From Dissulfurirhabdus thermomarina (GTDB lineage: Bacteria; Desulfobacterota; Dissulfuribacteria; Dissulfuribacterales; Dissulfurirhabdaceae): DNA of 64,000 nt. A program made the translations under genes and the position numbers. Under the pieces are notes generated by a model. That model worked only from the letters and a program-made list of their open reading frames with translations. It was not told where the DNA came from and did no database searches. Where the stretch lies: NCBI RefSeq assembly GCF_012979235.1, contig NZ_JAATWC010000001.1, positions 563,001 through 627,000 on the forward strand. Direction: 5' to 3'. This document shows, piece by piece, positions 10,876-18,787 of this stretch (position 1 is the stretch's first letter; each line of letters starts with the position of its first letter).

Positions 10876-13293
10876 ATGACGAAACACTCGGAAACCCTCA
10901 CCGTTCCCCTCCTGCCCCTCCGGGACATCGTGCTCTTCCCGCACATGGTGGCGCCGCTCTTCGTGGGCCGGGAGAAGTCCGTCCAGGCCATCGAGCACGC
11001 CATGGCCGCCGACGAGGAGATCTTCCTGGCGACCCAGCGGGACGCCAAGGTGGACGATCCCCGCGAGGCCGACATCCACCGGGTGGGGACCCTGGGGACC
11101 ATCCTGCAGCTCCTGCGCCTCCCGGACGGGACGGTGAAGGTCCTGATCGAGGGCAAGCGCCGGGCCCGGATCACCGCCTACCGGAGCGGGGAGCGCTTCT
11201 TCCTGGTGGACGTGGCGCCCCTGGTGGAGGTGCCCGGCACCGGCCCCGAGATCGAGGCCGTGATGCGGGTGACCATCGGGGCCTTCGAGGAGTACGTCAA
11301 GCTCAACAAGAAGATCCCCTCCGAGGTGGCGCTCTCCATCTCTTCCATCGATGACCCGGCCCGGCTCAGCGACACCATCGCCGCGCACATCCCGCTCAAG
11401 GTGCACGACAAGCAGTCGCTGCTCGAGCAGGTACACGCCGGGCGCCGGCTGGAACGGCTCCTCACCCTGATGCGCACCGAGATCCAGGTCGCCCAGACCG
11501 AGCAGCGGATCAAGGAGCGCGTCAAGAAGCAGATGGAGAAGAACCAGCGCGATTACTACCTCAACGAGCAGATGCGGGCCATCCAGAAGGAGATGGGCCA
11601 GAAGGACGAGGGCCAGAGCGAGCTCATCGAGCTCGAGCGGCGGATCAAGCGCAAGCGCCTCCCCCGCGAGGCCGCCGCCAAGGTGCGCCAGGAGTTCAAG
11701 AAGCTCAAGATGATGGCCCCCATGTCCGCCGAGGCCACGGTGGTCCGCAACTACATCGACTGGATCCTCTCTCTGCCCTGGCTGGAGCGCACCCGCGACA
11801 AGAACGACATCGCCGAGGCCGAGCGGATCCTCAACGAGGACCACTACGGCCTGGAGAAGCCCAAGGAGCGCATCCTCGACTACCTCGCCGTCCAGACCCT
11901 CGTCAAGAAGATGAAGGGCCCCATCCTCTGCCTGGTGGGGCCGCCGGGCGTGGGCAAGACCTCCCTGGCCCGTTCCGTGGCTCGGGCCCTGGGGCGGAAC
12001 TTCGTGCGGCTGTCCCTGGGCGGCGTCCGGGACGAGGCCGAGATCCGGGGTCACCGGCGGACCTACATCGGGGCGCTTCCCGGCAAGATCATTCAGTCCC
12101 TCCGGCGGGCGGGGACCAAGAACCCGGTCTTCTGCCTCGACGAGGTGGACAAGATGAGCATGGACTTCCGGGGCGACCCGGCGGCCGCCCTGCTCGAGGT
12201 CCTGGACCCGGAGCAGAACGCCACCTTCAACGACCACTACCTCGACCTGGACTACGACCTCTCCGAGGTGCTCTTCATCACCACGGCCAACGCGCTCCAC
12301 ACCATCCCCCTGCCCCTCCAGGACCGGATGGAGATCATCGAGCTCGAGGGCTACACCGAGGAGGAGAAGCTCGAGATCGCCAAGGGTTTCCTCCTCCCCC
12401 GGCAGATCGAGGCCCACGGGCTCACCCCCGACCGGATGCAGGTGAGCGACGGGGCCATCCTGGAGATCATCCGTTCCTACACCCGGGAGGCGGGGGTGCG
12501 GAGTCTCGAGCGGGCCCTGGCCACCATCTGCCGCAAGGTGGCCCGGGAGGTGGCCAAGGACTCGGAGGGCGACCGGGTCGTCAAGGTGAACCAGGCCTCC
12601 CTGAACCGGCACCTGGGGGTCCCCAAGTACCGCCAGAAGAAGAAGGAAGAGAAGTCCGAGATCGGCGTGGTGACGGGCCTGGCCTGGACGGAGACGGGCG
12701 GGGCCATCCTGGAGATCGAGGCCGCCGTCATGCCCGGCAAGGGCCGGCTCACCATCACCGGCAAGCTCGGCGACGTCATGCAGGAGTCGGTCCGGGCCGC
12801 CATGAGCTACGTCCGGTCCCGGGCCCACCAGTTCGGGCTGCCCTGGGATTTCTACCAGAAGGTGGACATCCACGTGCACGTCCCGGAGGGGGCCATCCCG
12901 AAGGACGGCCCCTCGGCGGGCATCACCATCGCCACCGCCATCGTCTCGGCCCTGCTCCGGATCCCGGTCCGAAACGACGTGGCCATGACGGGCGAGATCA
13001 CGCTCCGGGGCCGGGTGCTGCCCATCGGGGGTCTGAAGGAGAAGCTGCTCGCCGCCCGGCGGAGCGGGGTGGAGACCGTCCTGATCCCCGAGGAGAACGA
13101 GCGGGACCTCAAGGAGATCCCGCCCAAGCTGGCCCGTTCCCTCGCCATCGAGCGGGTGGAGCACATGGACGAGGTGCTCCGGCGCGCCCTCGACATGGAA
13201 GACCCGGACAGCCTCTTCACCGGGCTCGGGCCCGCCGAGGCCCCCGACTGCTTCCAGCGGCCGGAGGCGGCGGAGGTCCACGCCCCCCACTGA
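10876..13293 (+). CDS. lon: ATP-dependent protease La (Lon)
   Basis: The 805-residue cytoplasmic protease removes damaged and short-lived regulatory proteins. It has the N-terminal LAN domain ([15 protein letters not shown]), a coiled region, an AAA+ domain (Walker [10 protein letters not shown]), and the C-terminal protease domain with the catalytic dyad Ser680 ([12 protein letters not shown]) and Lys723 ([10 protein letters not shown]). Length is normal for bacterial LonA. It ends the proteolysis block and is followed by a strong terminator. A CTTGAAA box at 10784-10790 could be part of a heat-shock promoter, but its partner box is weak. Confidence 0.98.
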   Translation: MTKHSETLTVPLLPLRDIVLFPHMVAPLFVGREKSVQAIEHAMAADEEIFLATQRDAKVDDPREADIHRVGTLGTILQLLRLPDGTVKVLIEGKRRARITAYRSGERFFLVDVAPLVEVPGTGPEIEAVMRVTIGAFEEYVKLNKKIPSEVALSISSIDDPARLSDTIAAHIPLKVHDKQSLLEQVHAGRRLERLLTLMRTEIQVAQTEQRIKERVKKQMEKNQRDYYLNEQMRAIQKEMGQKDEGQSELIELERRIKRKRLPREAAAKVRQEFKKLKMMAPMSAEATVVRNYIDWILSLPWLERTRDKNDIAEAERILNEDHYGLEKPKERILDYLAVQTLVKKMKGPILCLVGPPGVGKTSLARSVARALGRNFVRLSLGGVRDEAEIRGHRRTYIGALPGKIIQSLRRAGTKNPVFCLDEVDKMSMDFRGDPAAALLEVLDPEQNATFNDHYLDLDYDLSEVLFITTANALHTIPLPLQDRMEIIELEGYTEEEKLEIAKGFLLPRQIEAHGLTPDRMQVSDGAILEIIRSYTREAGVRSLERALATICRKVAREVAKDSEGDRVVKVNQASLNRHLGVPKYRQKKKEEKSEIGVVTGLAWTETGGAILEIEAAVMPGKGRLTITGKLGDVMQESVRAAMSYVRSRAHQFGLPWDFYQKVDIHVHVPEGAIPKDGPSAGITIATAIVSALLRIPVRNDVAMTGEITLRGRVLPIGGLKEKLLAARRSGVETVLIPEENERDLKEIPPKLARSLAIERVEHMDEVLRRALDMEDPDSLFTGLGPAEAPDCFQRPEAAEVHAPH

Positions 13294-13315
13294 GCGCGCC
13301 AGATTCGAGGCGATC

Positions 13316-13343
13316 AGGCCGCCGGCCCCCCGGCGGCCTTTTT
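13316..13343 (+). terminator. Rho-independent terminator after lon
   Basis: A perfect 9-bp stem, AGGCCGCCG/CGGCGGCCT, with a 6-base loop is followed by five T residues. It separates lon from the converging radical SAM gene and may also serve that gene from the other side. Confidence 0.9.
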
Positions 13344-13352
13344 GCGTCCAGC

Positions 13353-14357
13353 TCAGGCGTCGGGACCCTCGAAGGGGTGTCCCGCCCGGTCGAAGTCTGG
13401 GCGGTAGTGGTCCCGGGCCTCGAGCTCCTGGACGTAGCCCTCCGTGAGGCCGACGGCCTCCAGGGCGGCCAGGGCCCGGCGGTATTCCCCGGGCCGGAGG
13501 GGCCGGTGGAGGGGCGGTCGGGCGGCGGCCCGGTGGGCGGGAAAGTACTGGGCCATGAGGCTCACGGCGGCCGCCGGGCCGAGTTCCCGGCCGATCCAAC
13601 CGAGTACCTCCGCGGTGCCCGAAAGATCCCCGGGCAGGACCAGGTGGCGCACCAGGAGGCCACGGGCGGCGAGGCCGTCGGCGTCCACTTCGAGCGGCCC
13701 GGCCTGGCGCCACATCTCGCCCACGGCGGCCCGGGCGGCCGCCGGGTAGTCCCGGGCCCCGGAGAGGCGGCGGGCGGTCGCCGGGTCCCAGTACTTGAAG
13801 TCCGGCAGGTAGACGTCCACGATGCCCTCGAGGAGACGGAGCGTCGCCACCGCCTCATAGCCGCCGGAGTTCAGGACCACCGGCAGGCGGAGGCCGCGGC
13901 GGGCCGCAATCCCGAGGGCCGCCACCGCCACGGGCAGGACGTGGGTCGCGCTCACCCAGTTCAGGTTGTGGGCCCCCTGCCGTTCGAGCTCCAGATAGAC
14001 CTCCGCCAGGGCCGGGGCGTCCATCTCCCCCCTCCCCGCCGGCCATTCCTGGCTGATCCGGTGGTTCTGGCAATAGGCGCAGGCCAGGGTGCACCGGGCG
14101 AAGAAGACCGTCCCCGAGCCCCCTCGACCGCTGAGGCAGGGTTCCTCGCCCCGGTGCCGGCACCAGGCCGCCACCGGGGCGAGGCGGCCGGTGCGGCAGA
14201 ACCCGGTCTCGCCCCGGCCCCGGCGGGCCCCGCACGCCCTGGGACAGAGCCGGCAGGGGTCCGACCGGGCCTCGAGGGCCCGGACCCGGCGGTCGAACTC
14301 TCCCGTCTCGATGAGCCGCAGATAGCCTGGGCGGCGCGAAGGAGCGGCGGCGTGCAC
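13353..14357 (-). CDS. PflX-like radical SAM protein (COG1313 type)
   Basis: The 334-residue protein carries the radical SAM cluster motif C89-x3-C93-x2-C96 (CTLACAYC). An N-terminal cysteine set (C35, C38, C42, C54, in CRLCPRACG and GETGFC) could hold another metal site. Homologues are called putative pyruvate formate-lyase activating enzymes, but no glycyl radical enzyme is nearby, so the target is unknown. The GTG start at 14357 has no clear ribosome site, and no better start is visible. It begins 12 bases after modC ends, so it is probably co-transcribed with modABC. That suggests a link to molybdenum or tungsten metabolism, which is inference. Confidence 0.75.
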   Translation of the reverse strand: MHAAAPSRRPGYLRLIETGEFDRRVRALEARSDPCRLCPRACGARRGRGETGFCRTGRLAPVAAWCRHRGEEPCLSGRGGSGTVFFARCTLACAYCQNHRISQEWPAGRGEMDAPALAEVYLELERQGAHNLNWVSATHVLPVAVAALGIAARRGLRLPVVLNSGGYEAVATLRLLEGIVDVYLPDFKYWDPATARRLSGARDYPAAARAAVGEMWRQAGPLEVDADGLAARGLLVRHLVLPGDLSGTAEVLGWIGRELGPAAAVSLMAQYFPAHRAAARPPLHRPLRPGEYRRALAALEAVGLTEGYVQELEARDHYRPDFDRAGHPFEGPDA

Positions 14358-14369
14358 GGGGGGGGCGGG

Positions 14370-15161
14370 TCAGGGGGCCCGGCCCCGGGAGCGGGGGCGG
14401 CGGCCTTCCAGGGGGATCACCTTCTCGCCCGTGTCCGCCTCCCGGTCCAGGCCCTCGAGGTAGCGCCAGAGGGGGTCCCGGGTGCGGGCGGAGCCGCCCT
14501 CCCGAATCCCGGGCGGGACCGGGCGGCAGCCGAGGCACCGTCCCGACCGGAAGACGGCCACCTCTTCTCCCACGGCGCGGACGTCTTCCGGGTCGTGGGT
14601 CACGAGGACGAGGGGGAGGTCGAGGTCGGCGGCCAGTCGGGAGAAGCCCTCCCGGAGGCGTTCCCGGAGCCCGGCGTCCAGGGCGCTGAAGGGCTCGTCC
14701 AGGAGGAGGAGCCGGGGGCGGGCGAGGAGCGCCCGGCCCAGGGCCACCCGCTGGCGCTGGCCGCCGGAGAGCTGGCCGGGGCGGAGCCGGAGCAGCGGTT
14801 CGAGTTCGAGCCGGCGGGCGGCGGCGCGGACCATCTCGTCGCGGTCGGCCCCGGCGGGGATCCCGAAGGCCAGGTTCTCGGCCACCGTGAGGTGGGGGAA
14901 GAGGGCGTAGTCCTGGAAGACGAGGCCGACCCGCCGGTGCTGCGGGGGGAGGTCGATGCCCCGGCGCGCGTCGAAGAGCACCGTTTTGCGGACGCGGACG
15001 TGGCCCGTGTCCGGGCGGAGGAGGCCGGCGATCATCTGGAGGGTGAGGCTCTTCCCGGCGCCGGAGGCCCCCCAGATGACGAGGCGGCGGGAGCGGGCCT
15101 GGAAGGCGGCCTCGAGGCGGAAGGCGCCGAGGTTCTTCTCCAGATGGACGTCCAGGATCAT
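14370..15161 (-). CDS. modC: Molybdate ABC transporter ATP-binding protein
   Basis: The 263-residue ATPase of the ModABC importer has Walker A GASGAGKS, Q-loop FQDYALFPHL, signature LSGGQRQR and Walker B LLLLDEPFSALD. Classical ModC proteins are near 350 residues because of a C-terminal molybdate-binding MOP/TOBE domain. Here the chain ends soon after the ATPase core, with a short tail containing GRCLGC and a basic end, so that regulatory domain is missing. The ATG at 15161 overlaps the modB stop as ATGA. Assignment to molybdate rather than tungstate or another anion rests on the neighbouring permease and binding protein. Confidence 0.85.
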   Translation of the reverse strand: MILDVHLEKNLGAFRLEAAFQARSRRLVIWGASGAGKSLTLQMIAGLLRPDTGHVRVRKTVLFDARRGIDLPPQHRRVGLVFQDYALFPHLTVAENLAFGIPAGADRDEMVRAAARRLELEPLLRLRPGQLSGGQRQRVALGRALLARPRLLLLDEPFSALDAGLRERLREGFSRLAADLDLPLVLVTHDPEDVRAVGEEVAVFRSGRCLGCRPVPPGIREGGSARTRDPLWRYLEGLDREADTGEKVIPLEGRRPRSRGRAP

Positions 15162-15829
15162 GCCGGCGCCTCCGACCCCCGGGCGCCCCGGACCAGCCAC
15201 AGGAAGAAGAGGGCCACCCCGGTGTGGATCAGGACCAACGTCCCTGCCGTGGCCATCCGGCCGGAGATGAAGGCGTTGTAGATGGCCACGGGCATGGTGG
15301 TGGTCCGGCCGGGGATGTTGCCGGCCACCATGAGGGTGGCGCCGAATTCCCCCATGGCCCGGGCGAAGGCGAGCACCACCCCGGCCAGGAGCCCCCGGCG
15401 GGCGAGCGGCAGGGTGACCCGCCAGAAGGTGCGCCACCGGGAGTGGCCCAGGGTGAAGGCCGCTTGCTCGAGCCGGGGGTCCACGGCGGCGATGGCGGCG
15501 ACCGCCGTGTGGAAGAGGAGCGGGAAGGCCACCACCGCGGAGGCGAGCACGGCCCCCCACCACGAAAAGACCGGCGTCCATCCCGTGGTCTCGTAGAGCC
15601 AGCGGCCCACCAGGCCCCGGCGTCCCACCAGCGCCACCAGGTAGTAGCCGAGGACCGTGGGCGGCAGCACCAGGGGGAGCGAGAAGAGCACCTCGAGGAG
15701 GCGGCGGCCCGGAAAGCGGCCCCGGGCGAAGGCATAGGCCAGGGGGACCGTGACCGCCACCAGGACGGCCGTGGCCGTGGCGGCCACCTGGAGGGAGAGC
15801 CGGACGGGGAAGAGGACCGCCTCGTTCAC
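15158..15829 (-). CDS. modB: Molybdate ABC transporter permease
   Basis: The 223-residue inner-membrane protein has about five hydrophobic helices. It carries the cytoplasmic EAA loop characteristic of ModB/CysT-type permeases (AFARAMGEFGATLMVAGN), where it docks on ModC. Its length is typical. Its start overlaps the modA stop, and its own stop overlaps the modC start, both as ATGA, so the three are translated as one unit in the order A-B-C. Confidence 0.93.
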   Translation of the reverse strand: MNEAVLFPVRLSLQVAATATAVLVAVTVPLAYAFARGRFPGRRLLEVLFSLPLVLPPTVLGYYLVALVGRRGLVGRWLYETTGWTPVFSWWGAVLASAVVAFPLLFHTAVAAIAAVDPRLEQAAFTLGHSRWRTFWRVTLPLARRGLLAGVVLAFARAMGEFGATLMVAGNIPGRTTTMPVAIYNAFISGRMATAGTLVLIHTGVALFFLWLVRGARGSEAPA

Positions 15830-16602
15830 GGCCGGGGCTCCCCGGGGACGGCGCCGAAGCCGAATCGTTCGAGGATGGCCCGGCCCTCGCCGGAGCGGAG
15901 GAAGGCCACGAAGGCGCGCCCGGCGGCGGGGTGGGCCGCGTCTTTCAGGACCGCCGCGGGGTAGCGGATGGGGGCGTGGAGCCCGTCCGCGAAGACGTGG
16001 ACCACCCGGAGGCCCGGAACCCGGGCGTCGGTGGCGAAGACCACGCCCGCGTCCACCTCGCCCCGGGCGACGTAGTCCCGGACCTGGCGGACCGAGACCC
16101 CGAGGACCAGCCGGCCCTGGAGCCGGGGCCAGAGCCCGAGCCCCTCCAGGGCCTCCCGGGCGTAGCGCCCGGCCGGGACGTGGGCGGGATCACCCACGGC
16201 CACGCGCCGGACCTCCGGCCGGAGGAGATCCCGCGGCGTTGCGACGCGGGAGGCGCCGGCGGGGACCACCAGCACGATCCGGTTGGCGGCGAAGTCGGCC
16301 CGGGTTCCGGGCAGGAGGCGGCCCGCCCGCTCCAGGCGGTCCATGTAGCGATGGGAGGCCGAGGCGTAGACGTCAACCGGGGCCCCCTGCTCGATCTGGA
16401 CGTACAGGGTGCCGGAGGAGGCGAGATCCAGCACCACCCGGTCCCCGGGGTGGGCGGCCTCGAAGGCCCGGGCCTCGGCGCGGAAGGCATCGGAGAGGCT
16501 GGCCGCCGCGGCCACCACGAACTCGGCCGCCGCGGCCCGCCCGGCGGCGGACACCGAGAGGCCCAGGGCGAGGAGGGCGCAGATGGCGGTCCGGCGGTCC
16601 AT
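15826..16602 (-). CDS. modA: Molybdate-binding periplasmic protein
   Basis: The 258-residue protein begins with a signal peptide (residues 1-25, MDRRTAICALLALGLSVSAA, cleaved after AAA). It then shows the ModA hallmarks AAASLSDAFR, LASSGTLYVQIEQGAPVDVY and GDPAHVPAGRYA. It captures molybdate or tungstate for ModBC. ATG at 16602 is supported by the signal peptide; the longer open frame upstream is not. A ModE-type operator was looked for upstream and not found. Confidence 0.92.
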   Translation of the reverse strand: MDRRTAICALLALGLSVSAAGRAAAAEFVVAAAASLSDAFRAEARAFEAAHPGDRVVLDLASSGTLYVQIEQGAPVDVYASASHRYMDRLERAGRLLPGTRADFAANRIVLVVPAGASRVATPRDLLRPEVRRVAVGDPAHVPAGRYAREALEGLGLWPRLQGRLVLGVSVRQVRDYVARGEVDAGVVFATDARVPGLRVVHVFADGLHAPIRYPAAVLKDAAHPAAGRAFVAFLRSGEGRAILERFGFGAVPGEPRP

Positions 16603-16671
16603 GATGCCCGAATTTAAGCCGGGGCCCGGCGGCACGCAAGCGCCGGGGCGGACCGCGGAGCGGGCCGGGGC

Positions 16672-16758
16672 CCGCGGCAGGGGGGGCGCCGCGATCCCCT
16701 TGCCCCGGCGGGTGCCTCCCGGGGTCGCTTCGCCTCCCCCGGGGACGTGTCGCGTGCG
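16672..16758. repeat. Copy A of an 85-bp duplicated GC-rich intergenic segment
   Basis: This stretch is about 95% identical to 18481-18563, with four substitutions and one 4-base length difference in a G run. Homology resumes further on as a short shared block (CAAAATTGT then A/T-rich then CTCAG) at 16899-16920 and 18595-18617. Both copies lie upstream of nitrogen-island genes. The segment contains CCCCGG/CCGGGG symmetry and no coding signal. Confidence 0.85.
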
Positions 16759-16786
16759 CCGGGGGCCGCGCGTTCGCCCCGGGAAA

Positions 16787-16904
16787 GCATCAAGGATGCA
16801 AGGCGCGAGGATGTCGTGGAATGCTGCGTGCTCAGGTGCGTCGCAATGAGACGAGGACATCCGAAGCAGCACGGCAGCCGCGACTTTTTGCGACGCCATC
16901 AAAA
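16787..16904 (+). repeat. Hairpin-forming interspersed element inserted in duplicated intergenic DNA
   Basis: This 118-bp stretch lies between the two homology blocks shared with 18481-18617 and is absent from that second copy. It contains an inverted repeat, GGATGTC (16809-16815) with GACATCC (16856-16862). Inner arms can pair with G-T wobbles. It ends in the sequence GACTTTTTGCGACGCCATCA. The same 25-base end (one mismatch) recurs inverted at 18095-18119, and a diverged form lies at 59838-59858. It looks like a small non-coding mobile or RNA-forming repeat rather than a gene. Confidence 0.65.
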
Positions 16905-17046
16905 TTGTCATTTTTCTCAGGGTATGAGGAAAGTATTTCCCTCCTTGTGTACTTTCGGCGACTTGCGTTCGGTGGCCGTTGGGCGCCCGCTCGGGGATTC
17001 GCCCCAAATTTGTTAGCATCTTAATTTATTTTGAAAAATTAATAAG

Positions 17047-17076
17047 TTGCCCGTGTGGCGCCGTTCGATTTATATA
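17047..17076 (+). promoter_or_regulatory. Candidate promoter of the first porin gene
   Basis: TTGCCC (17047-17052) and TATATA (17071-17076) are 18 bases apart in an AT-rich island 118 bases before the porin start. A sigma-54 site with correct spacing was not convincing here; the best, at 17082-17097, has CCGCC in place of TTGC. Confidence 0.4.
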
Positions 17077-17193
17077 GCTTTTGGCCGTTCATCCGCCGGA
17101 TGAGGATCGCCGCGGGATCGTCTCCGGCGGGCGGGGAGGCGGCCTTTGGCATGACCTGCAGCGATGGAGAAAAAAGGAGAAGGAGGAATGACG

Positions 17194-18030
17194 ATGAAGC
17201 GACATGACGGTGCAAGATGCAAGATGGTGGTACGGGTTTTGGTCCTGGCGGTTGGGGCCCTCTGCGGGTTCACGATGGCCGCCTCGGCCTTGGCGGCGGA
17301 AGAGAAGCCTGCCGCAGCGCTCTCCGTGGATGTCCTCAGCCAGTACATCTTCCGGGGCTTCGCGCTCTCGGAGGACAGCGTGGTGATCCAGCCCGCGATC
17401 TCCGTGGACTACATGGGGTTCGAGGCCGAGCTCTGGGGCAACGTGGATACCAACCGGGATTCGGCCGCGGCGGGAAACCACCTGAACAGCTGGACCGAGA
17501 CGGAGGCCACCCTTGCCTATTCCCACGCCTTCGGCCCCGTGGAGGTGACCGGCGGTTTCATCTACTATGCCTTCGATGACCCCGCCATCGACGATGCCGA
17601 GGAGTTCTTCGCCAAGCTGGCCCTGCCCGATCTTCCCCTGGCCCCCACGCTGACCGCCTACCGCGAGGTGGCCCACAAGCCGAGCTGGTACATCGCCCTC
17701 GAAGTCTCCCAGGACTTCGCCTTGGCCCACGGGATGAGCCTCGAACTGGGGGCCCGGGCCGCCTACCTCATCTCCAACGATCGTGACGAGTTTCCCGAGA
17801 TCGACGACCACGGCGTCATCCACGGCAAGTTCAACGACTTCGACGACGGCCGCGTCTCGGCCGCCCTCTCGATCCCGGTCACGGAATATGTCACCGTGCG
17901 GCCGGAGGTGTTCTGGTCCTTCCCGCTCTCGAGCGACGCCGAGTCCCTCATCCGGGATGCCGGCCTCAGCGTGACCACCGACAGCGCCTCCTACGTCTAC
18001 GGAGGCATCGGGGCCGTGATGCGGTTCTAG
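17194..18030 (+). CDS. TorF-family putative porin, copy 1
   Basis: The 278-residue protein has a signal peptide (hydrophobic run VVRVLVLAVGALCGFTMA, cleavage near ALAAEE). Beta-rich repeats follow, opening with LSVDVLSQYIFRGFALSE and ending in aromatic phenylalanine (GAVMRF), as outer-membrane barrels do. The family (TIGR02001 type) is uncharacterised but predicted to be a porin. The start at 17194 sits seven bases after AAGGAGG; an ATG six bases earlier is too close to that site. It is strongly similar to the protein at 20659-21483, sharing for example LNSWTET, GVIHGKFNDF and VFWSFPLS. Location beside Amt channels suggests ammonium or small-amine uptake, which is inference. Confidence 0.8.
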   Translation: MKRHDGARCKMVVRVLVLAVGALCGFTMAASALAAEEKPAAALSVDVLSQYIFRGFALSEDSVVIQPAISVDYMGFEAELWGNVDTNRDSAAAGNHLNSWTETEATLAYSHAFGPVEVTGGFIYYAFDDPAIDDAEEFFAKLALPDLPLAPTLTAYREVAHKPSWYIALEVSQDFALAHGMSLELGARAAYLISNDRDEFPEIDDHGVIHGKFNDFDDGRVSAALSIPVTEYVTVRPEVFWSFPLSSDAESLIRDAGLSVTTDSASYVYGGIGAVMRF

Positions 18031-18062
18031 GCCGGGGGGCGCGACCCTTTCGGGATGCCCGC

Positions 18063-18098
18063 GGGGGGCCGGTTTGCACCGGCCCCCCATTCGTTTTT
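18063..18098 (+). terminator. Rho-independent terminator after porin copy 1
   Basis: A perfect 10-bp stem GGGGGGCCGG/CCGGCCCCCC with loop TTTGCA (18063-18088) is followed by ATTCGTTTTT. The T run is shared with the adjacent inverted repeat. Confidence 0.85.
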
Positions 18099-18119
18099 GA
18101 TGGCGTCGCAGAAAGTCGC
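18095..18119 (-). repeat. Inverted copy of the repeat end found at 16880-16904
   Basis: Read on the minus strand, 24 of 25 bases match 16880-16904 (GCGACTTTCTGCGACGCCAT and five more). The pair therefore forms a long-range inverted repeat around porin copy 1. The rest of the 118-bp element is not present here; the sequence beyond leads into transposase remains. Confidence 0.8.
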
Positions 18120-18251
18120 CTCTGTGTGAATTTTGGCCCTGGAAAGGGCCACGTTCAGTAAAGTGTACGCCCTTGGACCGTTCGGAATAGATCAAGCAGG
18201 ATCTGCTTGATACCCTCCCTTCTCCCTTTCTTTTTCTTCGATTTGACTGCG

Positions 18252-18433
18252 TTACGCCGACTCCATGGCCTCGATCGACATGTGCTCGTTCCGTCGTTCT
18301 GCTCGGCCAACATCGCGTCCACTTTCATCAGCCTGATGACGGCAGCCCGATTGGGGAAGATGCCTACCACGTCGGTGCGTCGCCTGGCCTTGTGAGTCAA
18401 GCGCCCCTGGGGATTGTCGGACCATATCTGCCG
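18252..18433 (-). pseudogene. Remnant of an IS256-family (Mutator-type) transposase C-terminus
   Basis: Minus-strand translation gives [12 protein letters not shown] followed by [18 protein letters not shown] and AEQND. These match the conserved C-terminal end of IS256-type transposases (typical [22 protein letters not shown]). The final piece [11 protein letters not shown] is in a different frame, and a stop lies just upstream of RQIW, so the gene is frameshifted and truncated. The catalytic DDE residues and both terminal repeats are absent. It is a dead relic lying between the porin and amt1, next to duplicated DNA. Confidence 0.82.
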
Positions 18434-18480
18434 TCACATGGCCCTGGAGAACAAGATATTCTCCTTCTCCGCCGCCGGGC

Positions 18481-18563
18481 CCGCGGCAGGGCGCCGCGAT
18501 CCCCTTGCCCCGGTGGGTGCTTCCAGGGGTCGCTTCGTCTCCCCCGGGGACGTGTCGCGTGCG
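18481..18563. repeat. Copy B of the duplicated intergenic segment
   Basis: This is the partner of 16672-16758, about 95% identical. It abuts the transposase relic on one side and an AT-rich region leading to the amt1 promoter on the other. Unlike copy A, it carries no 118-bp insertion before the shared end block at 18595-18617. Confidence 0.85.
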
Positions 18564-18708
18564 TGGAGGGTGCACGCCCAACCCGGCAGAATTTCAAAAT
18601 TGTAATTTTTTTCTCAGAAAAAAATACAGAAAAGTAATAAACAGGAAAATGGTTTTCCACAGGAATTTATAATATATTGATTTAATATAATTTTTTGTTG
18701 ACCGGTGC

Positions 18709-18724
18709 TGGCCTCCTTGTTGCA
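18709..18724 (+). promoter_or_regulatory. Sigma-54 (RpoN) promoter of amt1-glnK
   Basis: TGGCCTCCTTGTTGCA has GG and GC at the exact -24/-12 spacing and a full TTGCA. It lies 63 bases before the amt1 start, below a long AT-rich stretch. Sigma-54 control of amt-glnK operons by NtrC-type activators is well known; no activator gene is in the window. Confidence 0.75.
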
Positions 18725-18787
18725 GTTACCGGTAGCCGGCGGGCGGTGCTGAGACCAGCCCGGAATCATCACCAAGGAGGCAGTGAC

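Noticed and set aside
17082-17097. A sigma-54 promoter before porin copy 1
   Set aside because: GG and GC spacing is right but the -12 box is CCGCC instead of TTGC, and a sigma-70-like pair lies nearby.
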